Part shown: positions 34,060 through 44,200 of the stretch, one piece after another
Numbering within the stretch: the stretch's first letter is position 1
Layout: each line of letters starts with the position of its first letter
DNA from: Vitrella brassicaformis
Taxonomy: Eukaryota; Sar; Vitrellaceae
DNA: 55,939 bases
Assembly (NCBI GenBank): GCA_001179505.1
Contig: CDMY01001036.1
Location: 139,935-195,873, forward strand
Direction of reading: 5' to 3'
The notes under the pieces: generated by a model
Databases searched by the model: none
What the model saw: only the letters and a program-made list of their open reading frames with translations
Told to the model about the DNA's origin: nothing
Program-made: the position numbers and the translations under genes

Positions 34060-35305
34060 TCACCACTGGGCTGTGGGTGTGTCGCCCGGCTCCACAGAAA
34101 ACACCTGCACACAGCCACACAAACACACACATAAACAGGCAACACGTGGGTGTCTGTATGTGTGTGCGTCCATGTGTGTACCTCTCTGAGTATGGGTTCG
34201 TATTGGGTCTCGCCGCCCCGCAGACTGCGCCGCTGCACACACCGCATCACGTCGCGGAAACGGGGGTCTCGCGTGCTGCTGATGCCCTGATGCACCCACA
34301 CACCACACACACACATGCTCATAAGCTTCCTGTGTGTTCTGTGCTGTGGTGTGTTCCCACCAGGTCTGTGAGCATCTCCCGGAGCGTCTTGAGCGCCTGC
34401 ATGGAGAGGTTGTGTCCGCTCTGCAGGCTGACGATCTTGCGGAACTCCAGGAACGCCGCCACACTCGGATCCTCATCAGCACCGAACACCTGAATGTCGA
34501 ACAACAGCCACCCACAATGCGTCATATGTGCACCAACTATGTCTGCGGTGGTGTGTGTGGCGTGATGCGACCTACCTTGATGTTCATTTCCTCCGTTTCC
34601 GGGAAGTTGATGTATCCGAAGTCCACGTGCGACTGGGCCACGTAGTCGGATGACGGCACCAACGTGGAGGGGGAACTGGCGGGGTCCTCCGAATACTGCA
34701 CACACATACACACATACAAACACAAATGCGGACGAGTGTGCGTGTCTGCGTACCCGCTCGTGTCGCGGGATGACGATCGGCCGCATCGCAGATGGCGTCA
34801 CAACCGAGGGAGTGACGGGGCTGCGCACACACACGCATGCAAATGCAGAGGAGACGAGATCACCACCCATACACGTGTTGGCGTGCGTGTCGTGTGTGTG
34901 TGTGTGGGTCACCTGGTGGTCTCGCTCCGTGCCCGCTGCGGGAGTGTGGGTCCGAACGTCTCCACGCCAAACGACGAGAAGTCATCCAGGTAGTGGTGCT
35001 GCTGAGAACGGGCACGCTTCAACTCCTGGGCAAACAGCGGGTCGTGCGGCGACAGAATGCCTGACAAGACAACACATCAGGCCATGGCAGGCACACGAAG
35101 CGTCTCCCCGGCTCTCTCTCGCCCACCTTGGTTTTTGAGTTTGTCCGCCAGCCGCTGCGCCTCGAGGGGCGTCAGCCGCTCGCCCAGAGCCTGCACACAC
35201 CACACACATGCGACCGTACACCTCCGACGTGCCTGTCCTCGCCATCGCACCTACCTTCTCGAGAGGCTCTCTGATGGTGAAGGGGTCGTACTCCGTCAGA
35301 TACAT
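34060..35305 (-). CDS. Hypothetical protein, eight exons, family not recognised
   Basis: Eight exons chain in phase (35305-35255, 35190-35127, 35060-34913, 34820-34754, 34695-34576, 34489-34361, 34286-34182, 34104-34060) and give 242 residues. It opens MYLTEYDPFTIREPLEK, then LTPLEAQRLADKLKNQGIL, a Ser/Pro/Thr-rich middle, the segment SHVDFGYINFPETEEMNIKV, and helical stretches FLEFRKIVSLQSGHNLSMQ and ALKTLREMLTDL. There is no signal peptide, TM helix or catalytic motif that I recognise. Consistent phases and lack of low complexity in the C-terminal half suggest a conserved, soluble, mostly helical protein. It is divergent from PWP1, 198 bp apart, which may mean co-regulation. Confidence 0.75.
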
Positions 35306-35503
35306 AATGACAAAACCGTCAGGAGGGGACTACAATGCGATATAAGGCTGTCAACAGCTTGGAAGAGGCTTCTCAAAAAGGTTGAGCTCGCCAATTTCAC
35401 AGCTAAGCTCGCAGACGAAGGAAGGAGGAGAGGAAAGGAGGTGTGACGATTGCAAGGCGAGTCCATCCATTTGCTTGGATCTTGGCTTTTCATCTGTTCA
35501 CCG
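35306..35503. promoter_or_regulatory. Bidirectional upstream region of the hypothetical gene and PWP1
   Basis: 198 bp between divergent start codons, without coding potential. Holds both promoters by position. No motif stands out. Confidence 0.4.
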
Positions 35504-35716
35504 ATGAGTGAGGCCCGGACGACGGTGTCGTGTGTGGTGTGGGTGCCCCGTGGGGTGGCCAAGGCAGTGCCCAGACAATATGAAATGACAGATGAAGAGG
35601 TACAGACGTGGAAGACGACGGCATTCATCTGCATCTGTTGTGACTGATTGTCTGTCTGTCTGTCGGTGCAGGAGGCCCAGCTCAAGACCTTGATGGAGGA
35701 GAGGGGCAAGAAGTAC

Positions 35717-35750
<34 letters not shown>

Positions 35751-38264
35751 ATGAATGCTCCCTCTCTCTCTCTCTCTCTCTCTCTCCGTGTGGTCAGGGC
35801 TGCCCCCAGTCGTTCCAACGACATCGATGTGGACAACGACGAGGGCAATGAGTGGGAGGATGTCAACGACGACGACGATGATGATGATGCGATGATGGAC
35901 ACAGAGGAGACTAACACGGCGGTCAGCAAGAAGGCCACACAGCGGGTGTCTACCAGCAGCAGCATCACCAAGAAGGCCAAGGCCAAAGCCAAGGCGGCTG
36001 CAGCGGCCGCACGACTCACCGGTACGGAAAGCTGGATTTGGATGGATGGATGGATGGATGGATGGATGTGTGCAGGTCGTGCGACCGGAGCTGACGACGA
36101 GTTTGACATGGAGCATTATGAGGATGAGGAAGACGACGACGACCAATACGGTCGGCGCGCAGACCAACACAGACAGACGGGGACGGACGGTATCTCTACG
36201 TTGTGTGTGCGTATGTGTTAGGGAAGAATTTCTTCAGCGTGTTGGACTCCGATCTGCCCCTTGCACAAAACGATCCAAACATCAGAGACGAGGTACTGAT
36301 GGCTGGATCACACATGTGTGTGTGCGTGTGTCCTTACTGCACCATGTGTGGTCTGAGGCCGACAGGAGGACAGCGATGCGGACGAGGACGTGGCCATCCG
36401 GCCCAACCAAGACCTCATCCTCGTTGCCGCATCGGCGGTGGGTGCATACACACACACGAGTGGATTGGAGGCAGCGCTATGTATGTATCTACTGATGTGG
36501 TCATGTGTGCGGATGTCGTCAGGAGCGTGACTTCTCGGTGCTGGAGGTGTACGTGTACGACCCCGACGCACTCGGCTTCTTCGTCCACCACGACATCATG
36601 GTGTGTGTCCAGCACACACACAAACATGCACCCACACGCATGCTCTCATCGTTTGATGGCATGTGTCTGCCTGCAGGTGGGTTCTTATCCGCTGTGCCTC
36701 GAGTGGCTGAGCCAGGCGCCCACCAAGGCAGCAGCATCAACCGATGGCGCACAAACAAGTAGGCATCCAGGCCCGTCAACACCGACCCCTACCAATGTTC
36801 TGTGACGCATGAATGCCTTGGCTGCAGGCAGCAATTTGGTGGCAGTGGGGTCCTTTGAGCCGCAAATTGAGATATGGTATGTGGTGCACAAACGATACAT
36901 CCACATGTACAATCGCATTATCTGTCGCTGTCTGTGGCTGATGTGCCGTGTCCACTAGGGATCTGGATGTGTTGAACGCGATGGAGCCACTGGCAGTGTT
37001 GGGTGGTGGGGCTACCAAGAAGAAGAAGGGCGGCGGGGCGGGGAAGGGCCACAAGGGGGCCATCATGTGCCTCAACGCCAACAAAATGCAGAGGTGGGTT
37101 GAAGGGGCATGATAGGCGTCCGTCGATTTGTGCAAGTATGTGTGGCGTGTACGTGTGGTCACCAGGCACATCATGTGCAGTGGAAGTACCGACGAGACTG
37201 TCAAGGTGTGGGACATCGAAAAAGCGGCATGCGTGCACACATACACCCACCACACTGACAAGGTAGGTGCCCCCCTCCCCCTACACACGCGTTTCCACAC
37301 GTACTCACATGCGCAAATGTGTGTGTCTGGTCAGGTCCAGTGCGTCCGTTGGCACCCGATAGAGCAGCCCGTCCTGCTGAGTGCCGCATACGACAAGTCG
37401 GTGGCCGTGCTGGACGTCCGTGTGGACCAGAGCGGCACCAAGGGCGGACAGGGCATCGTGCGCGCCCCCCTGTCAGCCGACAGCGAGTGTGCCGTGTGGG
37501 ACAGGCACCACCCGACCGTGTGCATGGTACACAACCCACCCACCACACAGGCATACGTCCACCGCTATGCGGGGGTGTTGCGCAGGTCTCGACCGAGGAC
37601 GGCTTCGTGACAGCCTATGACATTCGGCAGCTCAAGAGCGACCCCATCGCAACGCAGACCACCAAGAAAGGCAGGAAGGCCGCATCTGGCGCGGGCAGTG
37701 AGCCTCTTTGGCGACTGCATGCCCATCACCAGGCCGCCTCGGGCATCACCGACGCCGCAAGTGAGTAACAACTAAGGACACACGCAATGCAAGAGCGGCC
37801 GTCCAGTGATGTCTCTGTCTTTTCTTGTGTGTCTGATTGTTGTGTGTAGTTGCTGACATGTTGGTGACGTGCTCCGTCGACGGCGCCGCGAAAGTGTGGA
37901 ATAGAGCAGGTAGGTATCCGTGCTGGCTGGCTGCGTGTATGTGTACACTGACTGAGAGTGAATGGATAGATTTGTGTGTTGTCCTAACACAGATCCCCAG
38001 AGCGACGGCAGCCCCTCCCTCGTGTTCGAGAAGGACCTCAAAGCGGTGCGTGATGAAGACGTACAATGCAGCCGTCCCCTGATGTGTGTGTCGACGTGTG
38101 TGTCCATCGCATCGCGCCTCCTCCTATTTTGTCAGGGGAAGCTTTTCTGCTGCAGTGCCAACAGCGACGTGCCGTCAGTGGTGTCCTTCGGCGGCTCGGT
38201 GCCCGTCGTGTGGGACGTCAGCACAGAACAGGCAATACGAGAGGCCTTTCACATACCAGAATGA
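35504..38264 (+). CDS. PWP1: PWP1-like WD40 protein (periodic tryptophan protein 1)
   Basis: Nucleolar WD-repeat protein linked to rDNA transcription and ribosome assembly in yeast and animals. Sixteen exons chain in phase: 35504-35599, 35672-35712, 35798-36021, 36076-36150, 36222-36292, 36366-36437, 36523-36600, 36677-36758, 36828-36876, 36959-37093, 37166-37262, 37335-37526, 37586-37760, 37850-37909, 37993-38045, 38136-38264; 542 residues. The N-terminus has the family signature VSCVVWVPRGVAKAVP and acidic/Lys-Ala tracts (DDDDDDD; KKAKAKAKAAAAA). Later family segments include DLILVAASAE, VAVGSFEPQIEIWDLDVLNA, CSGSTDETVKVWDIEKAAC, WHPIEQPVLLSAAYDKSVAV and VTCSVDGAAKVWN. The C-terminal segment (CCSANSDVPSVVSFGGS) also matches the family pattern. 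The exon 3 intron side carries very long CA and CT runs. Confidence 0.93.
35718..35748. repeat. (CA)n microsatellite in PWP1 intron
   Basis: Uninterrupted CA dinucleotides about 31 bp long, close to the 5' end of the intron after exon 2. A pure CT run follows in the same intron. Confidence 0.97.
35762..35786. repeat. (CT)n microsatellite in PWP1 intron
   Basis: About 25 bp of CT dinucleotides upstream of the acceptor GTGTGGTCAG, where it can act as polypyrimidine tract. Confidence 0.95.
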
Positions 38265-38529
38265 CACACACCGTGACTGAATGAGCATGCCGCTCATCCC
38301 ATGCAGACAGCCAGGCAGACAATGTCATGCAGACAACCAACTGGTTTAGCCTTTCGAGACGACTTGAGTTAGTTTTGGTTGTGAGAGTGGATGTCGTGGT
38401 GTGTGATGGGACTTGTGTTTGAGACCTTACTCAATATGGTGGAAAGCAGTCACAGAAATGATCTGAAGCTGCTATGCAGCCAAGCTGTGGGGCAGACATG
38501 AGGCCAGAACTACATAGCGAAGCTCTGTC

Positions 38530-38705
38530 CCTGCACTCAGTGGCCAGGTCAGCAAAACGCCTCTGCTCATCAGGAGATTTACACGTCGAGATTTTGACGA
38601 GACGCGACGTCTTTTTCTTTTTTCCTTTTCGCCTTCCGCAGCGTTTTCTTTCATTCGTATTTCCCAAGCTGTTCCCCTTCTCCGCCTTCCGCTCTCGTGC
38701 TTCGT
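38530..38705. repeat. Dispersed repeat A, copy 1
   Basis: Matches 40490-40665 on the same strand in order: CAGTGGCCAGGTCAGC, TTTACACGTCGAGATT, a T-rich block with TTTCCTTTTC and CTTCCNNNGCGTTT, and CCCCTTCTCCGC-like sequence. The rest of the region 38265-38889 has no visible gene. Confidence 0.85.
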
Positions 38706-38889
38706 GTGGATTTTGAGGGCTACTGCAGTTTCTCATGCTTAGTTGCAAGACGTAAGCGAGTGACGCGTACAGCGATGGATACACCAAGTGTCACTTTGTG
38801 TGTGGTTTCTGCATAGACAACTTGACTGCACAAGCCTCTCTTGCCAATCCGCGCGATTCCTAGGTGTAGACCTGGAAGAGAAGAGGACG

Positions 38890-39240
38890 ATGCCGTCAGC
38901 ACTCCGAGTCAGCGTCAAGTTCTTGGATGCAGCCCTCGACGACATTCGTAAGCTTACTGCAGCACCTTGATCATGTGTGTCAACTCGGGGATGAATACGC
39001 TTTTGGTGCACTTTCTCCTCTTGTGCAGTCCACCCCACGGTGCAGACGGAGAGGGAGGCCGCTAAGCTCAGGGCGTTTCATGCGTTCCTGAGCTTGACGC
39101 CACCCGAGCAGCCGCAGTTCCCCGTCGTGACGAAACCCAAGCTTGGCGCACAGACGGTCGATGACGGCCACACAGCTGACGACGACCACGGCCAGACGGC
39201 CAAGGACGAGGTTGAGGGCGGGTCTAACTTATCGGGATGA
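38890..39240 (+). CDS. Small protein with C-terminal segment derived from helicase exon 3
   Basis: Two exons (38890-38947 and 39029-39240) join in phase 1 and give 89 residues. The first half is MPSALRVSVKFLDAALDDI, then TEREAAKLRAFHAFLSL. From about residue 52 it reads PVVTKPKLGAQTVDDGHTAD, which matches the helicase exon 3 segment [15 protein letters not shown] and GHTADD at protein and DNA level (minus strand about 7060-7160). It is either a small chimeric gene or the first exons of the mosaic that follows. No function can be assigned. Confidence 0.45.
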
Positions 39241-39269
39241 GGTAGTTCGTTGCCGGGGGCGTTGTCATC

Positions 39270-40629
39270 ATGGACGAAAAAACGCATAGGCCTCCGCGCG
39301 AGTGCGCGACCTTCTCACGCCCAGAGAGGCCCCAGCTCCGATTCGTCTTTCTTCGTGAGGGCTCCGGTATCGCAGAGTTCACAGCCCCCGTGGCCCGCCT
39401 GAGTTTCAGGTTTGACCCGCGGTGTTACGTGAGTGCATTCATGGTGCAGTGGCAGCGAGAGGAGGTGCTTCATGACAAAGCTGTGTTGATTAGTGGAGAC
39501 ATCGGGCTGTTTCGTCGGTTGGAAGCGCACCTGGTGTACGGAGAACCGCTCAACGAGGGCGACACACGAATTCTCCGCGATGAGCAGATGTTCCCCAACT
39601 TCATCGTATTCTCCAATACAGGTGAGGAAGGGCAAGGTGGGCAGAGAGGCTGGAGGGATTGACGCACGGATGCAGATGCCTTTCTGTCATTCAGGATGTG
39701 CCAGCGTAGATCATGGCGTAGATGCGGGCTCCGCAGGAGATGGCGGCGCACAAGCAGCAGCAGGCGCCTCAGACGAGGCCCCGGTGGGTCACCGTGTTTG
39801 GTTTGAATACTGTGATTGTGCACAAATGGAGGAAATGGAGGCGTTGTCGTGTGTTTCAGGGTAACGCCGGCGCGGCGAGCGGCTCGAGGGAGCGTGGCGG
39901 AGAGGTGTGTGGCACGAATGGCAACGCTGGTGCGCCGCCGCCCGCGCCGGCCTTCCCCCAGAGTCACCCACCCGCTTCCCCTTCCCTGAGTCAACAACCC
40001 ACCGACATGGATGACGGTAGCCAGCCTGACGCCCCTCTGGCCCTGCCGGACGCCCCTCTGGCCCTGCCGCCCTTTCCCTTCCCCCATCTGGCCCTGCCGC
40101 CCTTTCCCTTCCCCCATCTGGCCCTGCCGTCGCGATCGGCCGCGCCCCCGCCGTCCCGTCGCCCCCCCGCCCTCAACTTGAGGGACAAGCAAGAGACCGG
40201 CCAGCCGGCAGCGGCAGCGGCGGCGGCAGCGGCTGTCCCGCCGCCTGCCTTTGAGCCGATCGTTCATGTGAAGAGGGAGGACGAGAGCGAGATGGGCCAG
40301 GAGGACGCATACAGCATGCACGCAGAGGCGGCGGCCGGCATGCAGGAGGGGTATGAGGGCTATGGGGACCACGGAGGGATGGGAGAGGGGGAGGGGGAGG
40401 AGTGGGCTGTTGCATGTGGCGAGGGCGGTGACGTCGGTGTTGGAGTTGACGGATTGGGTGAGGGTGCGGTTGAGGGCGGGGGCGTGTGTCCCTGCTCAGT
40501 GGCCAGGTCAGCGAAAAAAAAACTCGCTTCGTCGTGGAAGTTTACACGTCGAGATTACTTTCCTGAGAGACGGCGACTGTTTTTTCTTTTTTTCCTTTTC
40601 ACCTTCCAGTGCGTTTGTGGTTTCCCAAG
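39270..40629 (+). CDS. Hypothetical chimeric protein with low-complexity C-terminus
   Basis: Exons 39270-39621, 39695-39783 and 39860-40506 chain in phase; a 20-nt exon (40610-40629) would then connect in phase to the RING-derived exon at 40688. The first ~117 residues look like a globular unit of unknown type (RLSFRFDPRCYVSAFMVQWQ, LISGDIGLFRRLEAHLVYG, MFPNFIVFSNTG). Exon 3 is Ala/Pro-rich with FPFPHLALPP tandem repeats, then EYEGYGD-like acidic sequence. Its end (about 40385-40490) is again homologous to helicase exon 3 ([18 protein letters not shown]). Downstream the copy of the RING gene is frameshifted, so the real 3' end is unknown. Confidence 0.45.
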
Positions 40630-40665
40630 GTGTTTCTCTTCTCCGCTTTGTCCGCCCTCGTCGAT
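40490..40665. repeat. Dispersed repeat A, copy 2
   Basis: Second copy of the block at 38530-38705. It sits directly between the helicase-derived segment and the RING-derived exons and supplies candidate splice sites (donor at 40507, acceptor at 40609). Confidence 0.85.
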
Positions 40666-40687
40666 GAGTGTTTGTTCATCCCCTCAG

Positions 40688-41132
40688 CTGCTGGACGTCC
40701 GCCGCTGTACGTGCCGGCACCGGCGTATCCGCCACACCCGGCACCGGCGGCGCATTTGGCACTGCGGCCGCGCGGCATCCTTCCAGAAGGTACGTCACAC
40801 ACCATTGCAGGCACTGCTCACATGCATTGCTGCTGGTCGGTGCAGGCGCAGCTCCCCCAAGTCGGCTGGCTTCATCCAGCACGCGGCGGTAGGAGATCTC
40901 AAGAGTACTAGACGTGAGTGGGCAAACATTGTTGTGTGTATTGTGACATTCGCAGGTGACCACTGTCGCAGCTGGTGGACAGGTGAGCAGACACAAGGGC
41001 AGGAAAGGGTCTTAGTCAGGTCTATTGCTATCTTATGAATCCATTTTTGCAGCAACCGGCCGCTCGGCCTCGGCCCCCCGCGCCACAACCACACCCACAA
41101 CCGCAGCCACTTCCACAGACCCACCCGCCCAG
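40688..41132 (+). pseudogene. Duplicated 5' part of the RING gene (exons 2-5), frameshifted
   Basis: Copies of RING-gene exons 2 to 5 lie in order at 40688-40789, about 40846-40914, 40972-40982 and 41053-41132, with their introns. The copy of exon 2 has a 9-nt deletion and that of exon 3 a 1-nt deletion. In the continuing frame exon 3 then meets TAG unless an alternative donor (GCG|GTAGGA) is used. The 11-nt microexon and the 80-nt proline-rich exon are intact in length. RING exons 6 and most of 7 are missing; unrelated sequence starts just after 41140. Confidence 0.75.
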
Positions 41133-41235
41133 GTCAGCTGCATAGGCTCAACCACTTTGCCTACCAGGTCATTACCTGCACCACGGCAGAAAGAGAGCCG
41201 TCATAATGATGCACACACACATATCCTGGTTGCAG

Positions 41236-44200
41236 CAACTGCTTCTCGAGTCGATTGCGATTGTAGTTGCGCCGAAGCGGGTTGGTTTCTTCATGCTGAC
41301 TGGCATGCCCAGCGACTGGATCAATTGGACTGGATTCCACAACCACGACGACCGCAAGCAGCCCCTCTACAGAGGTCCCTGATGTAGATTGATTGTTTGA
41401 GAGGAAGTGATATGTGTGTGTGTGTCTTCACTTCTTCTCAGAAATTGAAAGAAGGATGATCACCACAACGAGTGTGTCCGTTGAAGTCCAAGATTGGCGT
41501 GACTGACTGGCTCCCCTCGTCTCTTTGTAGCCTGCCTGGTCGCATGTTTGTATTGATCGACAAGATGCACGCAGCACTCGGGTAATTGGTGGAGAGAGGA
41601 ATACGGGTGCTTGGATGCATCACCATACTCTCTGCGTGGGCCATTCATGTGCAGGATGAGAAAGGTCGGTTGCTGCGCGATGTGGACAAGTCGACGCCCT
41701 TTCAACCGAATGCGCCGCTCTTAAGGAGGAAGTCGACAAGTGAGAACAAATCACAGGACCCAAATCGCACATCGTACATACGGAGGTGCAGGTCTCGTGA
41801 GCGTGAGGCGGCCATCAGTGAGCTGCAGGCCGCTGTGGCCGAGAAGGACACGCAGATGGTGGAGATGAAGGAACAATTCGTACGAAAGACAAGACAGACA
41901 CACACGAGATGCGTCGATGTCTCCGGCCATTCATGAATGCTGCTGCTTGCCCTCAGGACCTCCTACAAGTCCATTACAATGACTACGTCATGCTCGCCCG
42001 TCGTCAACAAGACAAAATCCAGGTGAGACAAGGAAGCGTCAACGGTATACGGGACTGGTCGATGTCTACGTGTCTGTCTGTCTGTCTGTCTGTCTGTCTC
42101 GATAAGGGCATCGAGACAGAGAACCGGGCGTTAAAGGAGCGCCTCGTATGCAGGAAGAGACACACATTCACATGATGCCTTTGACTTTTTTCGGGCTGCT
42201 TTGCGCTGCAGGACATGCTGCAAGGGCACTACAATGAATTGCTCATCTGCATCGGAGCCCCACTGCTTTGTGCTCCAACGCCCACCACGCCCGCCTCCCC
42301 ACTTCCGCCATCCCCTCCGCAGCAAGAGCAGCAGCGAGCCCGTTACGCCGCATGTCTTCTTTTGCTGTCTGTTGTCTCAAGCAGATAATTTTGGTGCTGA
42401 CGCGTTGCCCAGGATGCCATCGACACTCAGACGGTGAGCCGTGGCGCATCCAACCGGCCGCGTGTGCTCTTCTGCATTGCCTTCGGTGTGTCTCTGTCAG
42501 GAGAGCATTGGTGAGACGTTGAGGAAGGTGCGGGGCCTTGTCAACCAGTTTGCAGGGTTCCAGGCACAGGTCAGACGCACACCAGATAGCATCACCTGGA
42601 CTTCTCTCTCACTTGCTTTGCGTGTCCAGGCGCCAGAGTTGTTGGGTTTTCTGACTTCTAAGGTGCGCATCACACCCACTCGGCCCCCAAAGTCCGTGCA
42701 TTCATGTTTTGCTCCACGGACTTCAGGGTTTCAGGGTTTCAGGGAAGGACGCCCTTCCCAAATTTACGCATCAAGGGAGACCGCCAGAGGTAAGCCCCAC
42801 GCAGGCAGCTCTCAAGGCTCAATGAGGCCCATGGAAGGAGGGAGAAAGAGCCCTAAGCGCAGCAAGACACATGAGGACAGGTGGGAACGATGTCATGCAT
42901 CTGTAGTGATGCCATGTCAGATCTCCTTTCTTCTTTGATGTTTTCTGTGGGTTCTCAGTGTGAGGATGCGTCTGAACGACGCCAAGGCGTTCCCGAGCCT
43001 GTTTTCATCGGCCAGTGGCGCCACCACTCGCAACAGCAGCAGCGAGGATATCGACTTGCAGCCCGCCCGTATTGCCCAGGCCGCTCACGCGATGCTGTGC
43101 TCCATCGACATCGCAGACGCAAACACAGCTGGTGATGGTGCCGGTGATGGGAGGGGGAGTGACTGGGCAGGGGGTAGCGGTGGGCAGAGGGCGGAAGAGT
43201 GTGCGGCCCAGGCTGGCGCCGACATGGATGCGGACATGGAGGGACCATCCAAGGGCGCCGACCAACACCAGAAGCTCAAACATCGCAAAAGAAAGGTGCA
43301 CAGCCACCATGCCAGCCAACCCCATTGTATTTGTCGCTGTATGTGGATGTGCTGCGGGATCAGGCCAAGGACACCTCAGCTTCATCCAAGATACCCGCAC
43401 TCGTCAAGCTCTGCCTAGACAAAAGATATGTGTCTACATGTGTGCCATCTATCCACATACCCTCTCTCTCTGTATGTGTGTGCCTTGGTTTAGCTGTCGC
43501 GCCAATTTGAGGAGATCCTCGAGCCCCCAGCTCCCAAGAAGCCACGCCAGAAGAAGGCCCCCCACACAGACCACTCGGAGGTCGGACCGACTCCCCACCC
43601 CCCCTCCCCCTACACACACACACATACAGACGAAGAAATCAACCCCACTCGGTTTGCCCCCTCTCTCTCTCTCTGTGTCTGTGTGTGTGTGTGTGTGTGT
43701 GGCATGGACAGGGGACAAGACCGTCATTGTCAGAGATAGACCACACACACACGCACTCAAGGACGTTCGTGACTCTCTCTCTCTCTCTGTATGTGTGTGT
43801 GTGCGTGTCTGCACAGAGAAAGTACCATCAGCTCAAGGGCGAGGCTAACGGCACACGGTCCTTTGAGGACCAGCTGACCGCCCTCCACCAGGAACTGGCA
43901 GCGTCTCGCGAGCTGACCGAGACCAAACAGAAGCAGGTGCGNNNNNNNNNNNNNNNNNNNNNNNNNNNNNNNNNNNNNNNNNNNNNNNNNNNNNNNNNNN
44001 NNNNNNNNNNNNNNNNNNNNNNNNNNNNNNNNNNNNNNNNNNNNNNNNNNNNNNNNNNNNNNNNNNNNNNNNNNNNNNNNNNNNNNNNNNNNNNNNNNNN
44101 NNNNNNNNNNNNNNNNNNNNNNNNNNNNNNNNNNNNNNNNNNNNNNNNNNNNNNNNNNNNNNNNNNNNNNNNNNNNNNNNNNNNNNNNNNNNNNNNNNNN

